From assembly GCA_015663855.1 (NCBI GenBank), contig DQRJ01000070.1:1-11478 (forward strand): 11,478 bases of DNA, in the 5' to 3' direction. This stretch comes from Flavobacteriales bacterium. GTDB lineage: Bacteria > Bacteroidota > Bacteroidia > Flavobacteriales_D > Sanyastnellaceae. Positions 1 to 7,200 of the stretch are shown one piece after another. The position numbers and the translations under genes are program-made. The notes below the pieces were generated by a model. That model made no database searches. It saw nothing but the letters and a program-made list of their open reading frames with translations, and was not told the origin of the DNA. The first letter of the stretch is position 1; each line of letters opens with the position of its first letter.

Positions 1-501
1 AGACTTAGAGCTTTTATCGTAAACAGCAATAAGTTTATCTCCGAGTGCGTCAGAAAATGCGCTGCAGAGGAGTTTAATTTCGTTGTGCATGCCAGGGGTG
101 TGGCATTGAATTACGAGGACGCCCCCGTAGAAATCGGCAATAAGGCCAGGCAGTCCGTCTCCCTCAGCAAAGACCAAACGACATGTATCGTTGTTTTCAT
201 TGTCGAGTAATCCCAGCCCGTGACGTACATCGATAGCTTCGTTTATTTTCGCTTTCCACCAATCTTCATCTGGTCTGTCCTCGCCGAATGTGAGCATACG
301 AACGGCGATAGAAGTTCCGGGCGAATAATGTCCCCAGCCGAGAAGCGCACCCTTGTTCGCTCTAACACAGACCCAGTCGCCAGCACCGGGCTTCCCGTCG
401 ATATTTTTAATGGCTCCACTAAAAACCCATGGGTGACGACGTAGAATACTATCTTGTCGTTTAGGTTTAATCGTAATCGTGCAGTAGTTCGCGTTATTCA
501 T
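1..501 (-). CDS. rlmI: 23S rRNA (cytosine-C5) methyltransferase, RlmI family (3' part missing)
   Basis: The minus-strand frame opens with ATG at 501 and runs without a stop to the window edge, giving 167 residues of a protein that is normally close to 400. The visible part is the N-terminal PUA-like RNA-binding domain and the linker of the RlmI family: 'RRHPWVFSGAI' at residues 22-32, 'GWGHYSP' near 56-62, and 'RLVFAEGDGLPGLIADFYG' starting near residue 109. These match E. coli RlmI closely as I remember it. The frame ends at 'AVYDKSSKS', where E. coli has 'SIYDRSD', just before the SAM-binding Rossmann domain, so catalytic residues cannot be inspected. Family role: SAM-dependent C5 methylation of a cytosine in 23S rRNA (C1962 in E. 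coli), in the cytoplasm. It begins 9 bp after the recQ stop and is probably co-transcribed with it. The family also holds paralogues with slightly different targets, so the exact substrate is inferred. Confidence 0.9.
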   Translation of the reverse strand, partial: MNNANYCTITIKPKRQDSILRRHPWVFSGAIKNIDGKPGAGDWVCVRANKGALLGWGHYSPGTSIAVRMLTFGEDRPDEDWWKAKINEAIDVRHGLGLLDNENNDTCRLVFAEGDGLPGLIADFYGGVLVIQCHTPGMHNEIKLLCSAFSDALGDKLIAVYDKSSKS

Positions 502-510
502 GCGGCGAAA

Positions 511-2418
511 TTACGATATACTGAAGACCGTAGTTCCTATTGTTCGGATTTGTTGCGAGTCGAGCATTTCTCGGAGCAATTTAGAGATGTGGACTCGGTG
601 TCCTGGGGGTACGGTTCGGATAAGAGTGAATGCGTCAATGCCCGAAGGGGCTGAGTTTTCTAGGCTCTTGATGAGCGAGGATTTCGCGGTCGATTTATTC
701 CAAGTACAGTTGTCGCAAACCCCGCATGGACTAGAAGATTCCTGCCCGGTGTCGAAATAGGACTCAATAAACAAGGATCGGCAATCATCAAGGTTGATGA
801 ATTGTTGGATTGACAGCCATTTTTCTGCGGCGTTAACTTTCCTGTCGTCGTAAATCGGTGGAGGCAAGACGATGTTAGCGGCTTTGATTCTTGCGGAATG
901 CCAAACTATAGAATACTCTGCCGCATTCGGAGTCCATTCTATCCTGCCCTGAGCGTCTAGTGCTCTTAGTGTGACCTCTATTATTTCTTCTTTTAATCCT
1001 ATTGCTACTCCGAGTTTCTTGGGCGATGTAAGGGTGGGGGCGTCATTTACACTGTTCCTCATTAACCATTCTGCAACGATGTCTGTATGGTGGTTTTTCG
1101 GGTTTAAGACTTGTGATCGGCCACCCAGCCATCTTAAAGTACCGAGAGTTGTGCGAGGGGTTTCTATTACGTTAAAGTAATTAGCACGTTCGAGAAGTCT
1201 TAAGCTCGCTTTCGCTTGAAATGTCGAACACTTAATTTTCAGGGATGCCTCTTTTAAATTGAATTTGGAAGGCGAGGTGGGGACGTCGCCAATTGCTATG
1301 CGACCTTGATTTGCAACGGTTTGGTATAAATCACGAACAATTTTAATGTCGGGGAACTGCGATTCAATGTTCTCCTGCACTTTCTTACGCTCCTTATCGC
1401 CCTGAAACAACACGCATCGCGCGGGTTTGCCGTCTCTTCCCGCTCTTCCTGCCTCTTGAACGTAGCTCTCTAGATTGACGGGCGCTCCAGCATGAATAAC
1501 CCATCTCACATCCGGCTTGTCTATCCCCATTCCGAATGCCGAAGTACAAGCCATCACATTTACTTTATTCGAAATCCAATCTCTTTGTCTGCGCTGTTTA
1601 AATTTCGTTTCAAGCCCGGCGTGAAATGAAGTAGCTGAAATACCTACAGCTTTCATACGTTCTGCCCAACGATCCGCTTCATTTCTGGTCTTTACGTAAA
1701 CAAGCCCAGCCCCAGCATTACCCGAAAGATCCTTTGCAAGATCTAGCAACTCAGACTCTGTATCTCCCCAGGTACTTACTTCGTAGCTCAGGTTATCTCG
1801 CCTCATCGAGGCCTTATGGATTCGCGCGTCTGATAGTTTAAGCTGACGAGCAATGTCCTCTAGAACGGTTTCAGTAGCAGTCGCCGTATAAGCTCCCATT
1901 ACCGCTTCAGGATAGATATCCCTTAAATCTCTGATGTTCCGAAATTCAGGCCTGAAGTCGTGTCCCCATTGCGATATACAATGTGCTTCGTCGATAGCAA
2001 TAGTCCTAACATCAAGATTCTCTGCTCTAGCAATAAAAAGCGGGTCCTTGAGTCGTTCTGGTGACATGTATAGGAATTCCAAACCACCCACTCTTGCATT
2101 CTCAAGTACCCGGTCTATGCCATCTCTGCCCAAGCTTCCTGTAAGGGCGGCAGATCTTGCACCGAGGAGTTTGAGTTGATTGGTTTGGTCTTCCATAAGA
2201 GCTATCAGAGGGGAGATTACCAAACAAAGCCCACCACGCATCAACGCCGGGAGTTGAAAACACAGAGATTTCCCACCTCCTGTAGGGAGAAGGGCTATCA
2301 CATCATGACCTTCCAGGAGGTCTTTGACGGGAGCTTTCTGATAAGAACGCAGAGCATCGAACCCCCAAAATGATTGAAGAGTCGATTCTATGGTAGTTTT
2401 ATCGTCAGACTTAGGCAT
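511..2418 (-). CDS. recQ: RecQ-family ATP-dependent DNA helicase
   Basis: A 3'-5' superfamily 2 DNA helicase acting in recombination and replication-fork repair. Numbered from ATG 2418 (635 residues), it shows Walker A 'LPTGGGKS' (44-51), the DEAH box 'IDEAHCISQWGHDFRPEF' (142-159), motif III-like 'TATAT', and helicase C motifs 'ACTSAFGMGIDKPDVRWVIH' (290-309) and 'QEAGRAGRDG' (321-330, with the arginine finger). The zinc cluster is complete: C546, C565, C568 and C571 in a 'C..YF..CGVCDNC' pattern. The cluster lies about 215 residues after the arginine-finger motif, against about 50 in E. coli; the insert (about 365-525) looks like winged-helix material. No HRDC domain follows, only a short C-terminal tail. 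As I recall, this layout is usual in Bacteroidota RecQ proteins. The frame can be extended to a TTG at 2460, but that would add 14 residues and leave 2 bp before tpiA. The ATG at 2418 fits family N-termini better. Probably the first gene of a recQ-rlmI pair. Confidence 0.95.
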   Translation of the reverse strand: MPKSDDKTTIESTLQSFWGFDALRSYQKAPVKDLLEGHDVIALLPTGGGKSLCFQLPALMRGGLCLVISPLIALMEDQTNQLKLLGARSAALTGSLGRDGIDRVLENARVGGLEFLYMSPERLKDPLFIARAENLDVRTIAIDEAHCISQWGHDFRPEFRNIRDLRDIYPEAVMGAYTATATETVLEDIARQLKLSDARIHKASMRRDNLSYEVSTWGDTESELLDLAKDLSGNAGAGLVYVKTRNEADRWAERMKAVGISATSFHAGLETKFKQRRQRDWISNKVNVMACTSAFGMGIDKPDVRWVIHAGAPVNLESYVQEAGRAGRDGKPARCVLFQGDKERKKVQENIESQFPDIKIVRDLYQTVANQGRIAIGDVPTSPSKFNLKEASLKIKCSTFQAKASLRLLERANYFNVIETPRTTLGTLRWLGGRSQVLNPKNHHTDIVAEWLMRNSVNDAPTLTSPKKLGVAIGLKEEIIEVTLRALDAQGRIEWTPNAAEYSIVWHSARIKAANIVLPPPIYDDRKVNAAEKWLSIQQFINLDDCRSLFIESYFDTGQESSSPCGVCDNCTWNKSTAKSSLIKSLENSAPSGIDAFTLIRTVPPGHRVHISKLLREMLDSQQIRTIGTTVFSIS

Positions 2419-2419
2419 C

Positions 2420-2451
2420 TTTGCACAAATGGCTTTAGTAGCATAATTATC
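2420..2451 (+). promoter_or_regulatory. Candidate tpiA promoter in the recQ/tpiA divergent region
   Basis: Only 44 bp separate the recQ and tpiA start codons, so promoters for both genes must lie here or inside the coding ends. On the plus strand TTTG at 2420-2423 is followed 20 bp later by TAATTATC at 2444-2451. This resembles the Bacteroidota consensus (TTTG, 19-21 bp, TAnnTTTG): the upstream element is exact, the downstream one is partial. The core ATAATTAT (2443-2450) is a perfect palindrome and reads as TAATTATG on the minus strand, matching five of the six fixed bases of TAnnTTTG for recQ, but no good TTTG lies upstream on that strand. If correct, the tpiA transcript would have a leader of only a few bases. 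This is pattern matching in a short AT-rich segment, so it stays tentative. Confidence 0.35.
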
Positions 2452-2462
2452 AGAATTCAAAG

Positions 2463-3224
2463 ATGATGAGGAACATCGTAGCAGGAAACTGGAAAAGCAA
2501 TAAATCTATCAACGATGCCCGAGATTGGGTTAGCGTGATGGATAAAGATATGGAGTCACTTCCTATTGACGTAAAAGTTATGATAGCTCCTCCAGCTCCA
2601 TATCTAGCTTCGTTAGTGAGTTTAAGTAATTCAAGATTGTTATTTGTATCTCAGCAAGTTAGCGCGACTCAGAGCGGGGCTTATACGGGTGAGTTTACGG
2701 CAGAAATGCTCGTCTCGTGCGGTGTTGATTATGCTCTAATAGGTCACTCTGAAAGACGCGCCTCTTATGGTGAAACTGATGAGGTTGTGTGTAAAAAAGT
2801 TCGTTGTAGCCTTGATGCTGGCCTTGGAGTAGTTCTATGTTGTGGTGAAAACCTCGATAAAAGGGACGCCGGCGAACAAGAGCAGGTAATTAAAGACCAG
2901 TTGTCGTCGGCTCTTGATGGTGTTAACGCCTTGGAGATGGAGGATGTGATAATCGCATACGAACCGATTTGGGCTATTGGGACAGGCAGAACAGCTTCTG
3001 CTGAGCAAGCCGCTTCCATGCATGGTTTTATTAGAGAGTGGCTAGCATCTAGGTTTGATCTTAATACTGCCTCAGCCACTTCTATCCTATACGGAGGTAG
3101 CTGTAAGCCCTCAAATGCAAATGAGATTTTTGCGAGTGAAGACGTGGATGGGGGTTTAATCGGCGGCGCTTCCCTTAACCCGGAAGAGTTTCAAGAGATA
3201 ATTAAGGCCGCGTCAAGTCTTTAA
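2463..3224 (+). CDS. tpiA: Triose-phosphate isomerase
   Basis: Interconverts dihydroxyacetone phosphate and glyceraldehyde 3-phosphate in glycolysis and gluconeogenesis; a cytoplasmic (beta/alpha)8 barrel, normally a dimer. At 253 residues it has the usual length. All catalytic landmarks are present: 'AGNWK' (7-11, substrate-binding Asn9 and catalytic Lys11), 'SGAYTGE' (71-77), 'LIGHSERR' (92-99, electrophile His95), 'AYEPIWAIGTG' (165-175, base Glu167, then the mobile loop 6), 'YGGSCKPSN' (210-218) and the phosphate-binding 'GGASL' (234-238). Minor departures from the common consensus are Arg176 in loop 6 where Lys is frequent, and 'GGSC' where 'GGSV' is usual; neither should abolish activity. 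The frame starts with two tandem ATGs (2463 and 2466) and either could serve. The A-rich 'AAAG' just before the start resembles the bases before the recQ ATG, and no Shine-Dalgarno sequence is seen. prmA follows after 20 bp, an arrangement I recall from flavobacterial genomes. Confidence 0.98.
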   Translation: MMRNIVAGNWKSNKSINDARDWVSVMDKDMESLPIDVKVMIAPPAPYLASLVSLSNSRLLFVSQQVSATQSGAYTGEFTAEMLVSCGVDYALIGHSERRASYGETDEVVCKKVRCSLDAGLGVVLCCGENLDKRDAGEQEQVIKDQLSSALDGVNALEMEDVIIAYEPIWAIGTGRTASAEQAASMHGFIREWLASRFDLNTASATSILYGGSCKPSNANEIFASEDVDGGLIGGASLNPEEFQEIIKAASSL

Positions 3225-3244
3225 TTGTAGCACTACATCACCTT

Positions 3245-4114
3245 ATGAGTAGAGAGTTTATTCGAGAGGATTATTTAAAGGTCGAGATTATCTTAGACCC
3301 TGTACTTCCAGCAAGAGAAGTAGCGATTGCATGGCTTTCTGAATTGGAGTTCGAAGTGTTCGAGCCCTCAGACACTGGTCTAACAGTTTATGCACCTCAG
3401 AAAGTTATTTCACCACAAGAGCTGTTAGACGTAAGATTAAGGCTTGAAGGTATAGCTTCAGTTAAGTGGGAGGAGTCTATTGTGAAAACCCAAAACTGGA
3501 ACGCCAAATGGGAAGCCGATTATGAGCCCGTCGATGTTGAGGGTAGGGCTATGGTTAGAGCGCCTTTTCATTCGCCACCGAAATCAGGTCTTGATATTGT
3601 CATCGCTCCACACATGTCATTCGGAACAGGACACCACTCTACGACTTGGCTTATGACAAGGGCTATGTTAGATCTGGATTTAGACGACAAAGATGTTCTC
3701 GATATGGGGTGTGGAACTGGAGTATTAGCATTAGCTGCTATGAAGTTAGGGGCGTCAAAAGTGTTGGCAATCGATATTGAAGAAGGAGCTTATCGAAACA
3801 CTCTAGAAAACGCAAAACTTAACGATTTAGACGGAGATAATCGTTTAAATGCAGTATGTGGTGACGCCTCTAAATTAGGTTCTTCGCCTACACACGATTT
3901 AATTCTGGCAAACATCAATAGAAACATACTGTTAGCAGATATGGCGACATATGACAGTGTATTGAAAGTGGGTGGAAAAATTGCGCTTTCCGGATTTTTC
4001 ATTGGGGATGTTCCTGTTATAAGCGAAGAAACAGAAAGATTAGGCTGGTCAGTTGTTGAAGTGTTAGAAAGTGACGGTTGGGCGTGTATTATTTGTGTGA
4101 AAACTCCCAAATAA
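3245..4114 (+). CDS. prmA: Ribosomal protein L11 methyltransferase
   Basis: A SAM-dependent methyltransferase that, in the characterised family members, trimethylates amino groups of ribosomal protein L11; cytoplasmic. The 289-residue product has the PrmA layout: an N-terminal substrate-recognition domain (about 10-80, starting 'DYLKVEIILDP'), a linker with 'NWNAKWEADYEPV' (84-96), then a class I methyltransferase domain. Visible signatures are 'IAPHMSFGTGHHSTT' (120-134), SAM motif I 'VLDMGCGTGVLALAAMKLGA' (151-170), the acidic motif around D177 ('AIDIEEGA') and 'LANINRNIL' (221-229), which corresponds to the family 'aNil' catalytic-loop motif. The ATG at 3245 places the N-terminal domain at the expected distance. 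It lies 20 bp after tpiA and 42 bp before the large secreted-protein gene, so co-transcription is likely. PrmA is often dispensable for growth; the tpiA link is probably positional rather than functional. Confidence 0.96.
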   Translation: MSREFIREDYLKVEIILDPVLPAREVAIAWLSELEFEVFEPSDTGLTVYAPQKVISPQELLDVRLRLEGIASVKWEESIVKTQNWNAKWEADYEPVDVEGRAMVRAPFHSPPKSGLDIVIAPHMSFGTGHHSTTWLMTRAMLDLDLDDKDVLDMGCGTGVLALAAMKLGASKVLAIDIEEGAYRNTLENAKLNDLDGDNRLNAVCGDASKLGSSPTHDLILANINRNILLADMATYDSVLKVGGKIALSGFFIGDVPVISEETERLGWSVVEVLESDGWACIICVKTPK

Positions 4115-4156
4115 CTTTTTCGAAAGTCGGCCTTATAATCCTACCTTGGGTTGTTG

Positions 4157-4273
4157 ATGAAGAGATATAAAAACTCAACCCTCATGATTGATTTGGTATT
4201 TATAAAACGCTTTTCTTTCGCTGCATTTCTAAGCGTTTTAATGATATTCGCTTGTCCAATTGTGTCGTTTTCA
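4157..4273 (+). other. Signal peptide of the large secreted protein
   Basis: Residues 1 to about 39 carry a basic n-region (Lys-Arg near the start and again at residues 17-18), a hydrophobic core of roughly 15 residues and a polar end 'VSFSQ', a common cleavage context for signal peptidase I in Bacteroidota. The protein is therefore expected to leave the cytoplasm. An alternative start at ATG 4184 would still keep the whole core. A lipoprotein reading at the 'IFAC' inside the core is less likely because Phe is unusual before Ala-Cys. Confidence 0.8.
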
Positions 4274-7200
4274 CAAGTGAATCAGGAAGCTCATCAAGAT
4301 TCAAGTAAGCAAGAATTACCCTCCCCTGATTTCTTTGTAAAACAGATGGAAGAGGACTTTGCTAAAGGGCTTGCAAAGAATGCAAAGTGGATGCGAAAGG
4401 ACTTCTCTCCGCACTTCTTAAGTAGTGCGATTTCTTCTGCAATTCAAGACACCGTGATTTCTACCGTTCAGCAGCTTCATAAGGTGCACATCAAGAATTC
4501 GTCAGGCGTGCTAGGTTACCTTCAAGGTGTTTTAGCCCAAATCGAAGGGGGTATCAATACCAGTAACTGGGATGAGTGGCATAATCAATTGCACTCTATG
4601 ATTAATAATAAGAAATGGCGTAAACGGCTTGTTCCTTATTTGCAGATTTCGTCAGATTTATTTTCTAAGGGAATCATTGCAAATAAAGCATCTGCTGTTT
4701 GGCAATTTCAAGGAGGCCAAATGCAAATGGGAGTAGATTCCCTGCCCTACGTAAAATTCAGTAATGGAACTCTCGTCTGTTTTGCAAAGACTGATAGCGC
4801 AAGAGTTAGAGAAACTTCGGGGATTTACTATCCTACCCTACAACGGTGGAAAGGAGGAAGCGGCAGAGTGCATTGGGAGAACACTACATTTAACGATAGT
4901 CTTCAATTCGCAGAAATCACTTCGTACGATGTTAAGCTAACTGGAAGTTCTTTTAAAACTAGTCCCGTAATTTTTCACTCCGAGCTTATCGACAGAGTAC
5001 TCGAAGGAGTGTTGACGGTTAAAGTAAAAAAATCTAAATCGCCACACGACCGTTCATACCCTAAGTTCGAATCGAGCAATGAACGATTAGAATTGAAAAA
5101 CATATTCCCGAATATGGATTTTGAAGGTGGGATTGTCGTTCGGGGATCAAGGCTAGACGGTATTTCAGTTGGAGATACACCCGGCTATCTTAAGATTTAC
5201 CATGACGACACTCTATTTATTAGATGCGCTGTAGATGAAATTATGTTTAAGGCAGATGGGTTTGCTGCATCGGGTGCTGGAATGTCAATTTATTTGGACT
5301 CGGACAGTATTTACCACCCAAGCATTGGGGTGAGATATGATAAGAAAAGCCAGTCTATTAAATTTATAAGAGATGAGGATGGAATAGGGATGCAGGCTTT
5401 TTCTGATACTTATCATAAAATAGAATTTGAGGTAGAGGTTTTGACATGGGAAGTAGGCGGAAGAGTGATTGAATTAGGAGCGTTACTGCCTAGGGGACGT
5501 GGAATAGGATATTTTAGGTCTCAAGCTAACTTTGACGAGACGTCATTCGATAAGATGACTGAATATGCTCAAATTAATCCTCTTATCGAGCTTGGTAGGT
5601 TCGTTCACGGTCGATCAGGTAACGGTTTCTATGCCTCTGAGTATGCCGATTATTTAAAACTTAGTGAAGTGCAAGCAAGGTTGTTGCTTATTAATTTGGC
5701 CTTGCAAGGATATGTGAGTTATGAGATTAGTGATAGATGGTGTGAATGGCTGCCTAAGGCGGAGAATCATATAATGTGCAACAGGGGTAGAGTGGATTAT
5801 GATGTTATTGCTTTTAGGTCAGAAGTTTCGAGGGGATATAACGCGAGGCTGGGTTTAAGTAACAGAGTTCTAGAAATTCATGGAATTCCAGCATTTAAAT
5901 TAAGCCGTGCCCAAAACGTGATTGTTACACCTAAACATGGACGAATCGACATGTCTAAGGATAGAGATTTCACTTTTTCAGGTCATGTGAAGGCGGGTAA
6001 TTTCGAGTTTAACGGTACGGGGTTTGAATTCGATTACTCCGAATTCTTAATTGCACTGAATTCTGTCGATAATATGCATATTAGAGCAGAAATAGATGGC
6101 GAAATAGGCATCGATGGAAGTCCTAAGACGAGATTGGTAAGAAATTCGATAGATGGTATTACAGGGACTTTGGAATTGGACGATCCATCAAATCGTTCGG
6201 GTTGGAAGTCAGACTACTTTACGCATTATCCAGTACTCAATAGCGAAGGTCCTTCATATGTTTATTACGATAGTCAGAGGATTCACAAAGGAGCTTACCA
6301 TAGAAATAGATTCAGGTATGCCTTGGAGCCATTCGAAATAGATAGTTTGGATAACTTTGTCAAAGCAGACATGAAATTTAAGGGAGAGCTTTTAGCGGGG
6401 GGTATAGTGCCGGACCTTCAAGTGGATCTTCGATTAATGGATGATTTTTCATTAGGACTTGAAGCTTCAAGCCCATCTGAAGGATTCCCTTTATATGACG
6501 GAATAGGTACTTTGCATGCTGACCTCACGTTAAACATGGACGGGCTTCAAGGCTCTGGTTCGATTGACTTCTTGACCTCTCATCTTGTTGGAGAAGGCAT
6601 GGTTTTAGTGCCTGACTCTGCATTTGGGGTTACTACGTCTTACACGAATTTGCCTGCTTTAGATCACGTCCCTTCCATTGAGGCCGCCAAAACGGATTTC
6701 ACATTAAACACAATTTCGAATTCAGGGTTGCCATTACTTGATGTAAGGTCAGACCTAGATAGACTAAGATGTTTCAGTGACAATGTAATGTTAGGTGGTG
6801 CAATTCATTTAAGTGAGTCGGGAATGACAGCAAATGGTGAGTTCGAATTCGAAGAAGCGTATCTCTCTTCATCGTTATTTGTTATGGGTGAAAGAGGAAT
6901 GAAAGCAGATACTGCAAGCTTTGAAATCACTGGAAACGACCTGAATGCGCTTGCATTTAAAACGAATAACGTGATTGCGGAAGTCGATTTTGATAAGCGG
7001 GTAGGGGACTTTATTTCTCATGAAGGACTCACTGAAATTGCACTTCCGGCGGTTCGTTATATATGCACTATGGATAGGTTTCGTTGGTTTATGGATGAAG
7101 ACCAAATCGAGCTTGAGAACACCTTCACAGACCAGCAAGAACTTGTGTTTGCAGATTTGGCAGATAAATCCTTCTCTAATTTCGTGTCTGTACACCCGGA

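Noticed and set aside
511..2418. RecQ helicase as part of an anti-phage defence cassette
   Set aside because: Neighbours are rlmI and tpiA, both housekeeping; no nuclease, sensor or mobile-element genes accompany it.
2765..3079. 104-codon minus-strand open frame within tpiA
   Set aside because: Antisense to a strongly conserved enzyme; no domain and no plausible start context.
3226..3237. Inverted repeat TGTAG-CA-CTACA between tpiA and prmA
   Set aside because: Five-base arms with a two-base loop and no T-run are too short for a terminator and could easily occur by chance.
4118..4125. Palindrome TTTCGAAA after the prmA stop
   Set aside because: Eight bases only, with no GC stem or following T-run, so not supported as terminator or operator.
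4134..4139. Perfect TATAAT hexamer upstream of the large gene
   Set aside because: No acceptable -35 or Bacteroidota TTTG element at the right distance; AT-rich gaps produce such hexamers by chance.
4247..4258. Possible lipobox ending in Cys within the signal peptide of the large protein
   Set aside because: Ile-Phe-Ala-Cys has Phe where small or aliphatic residues are expected, and a better signal peptidase I context follows at 'SFSQ'.
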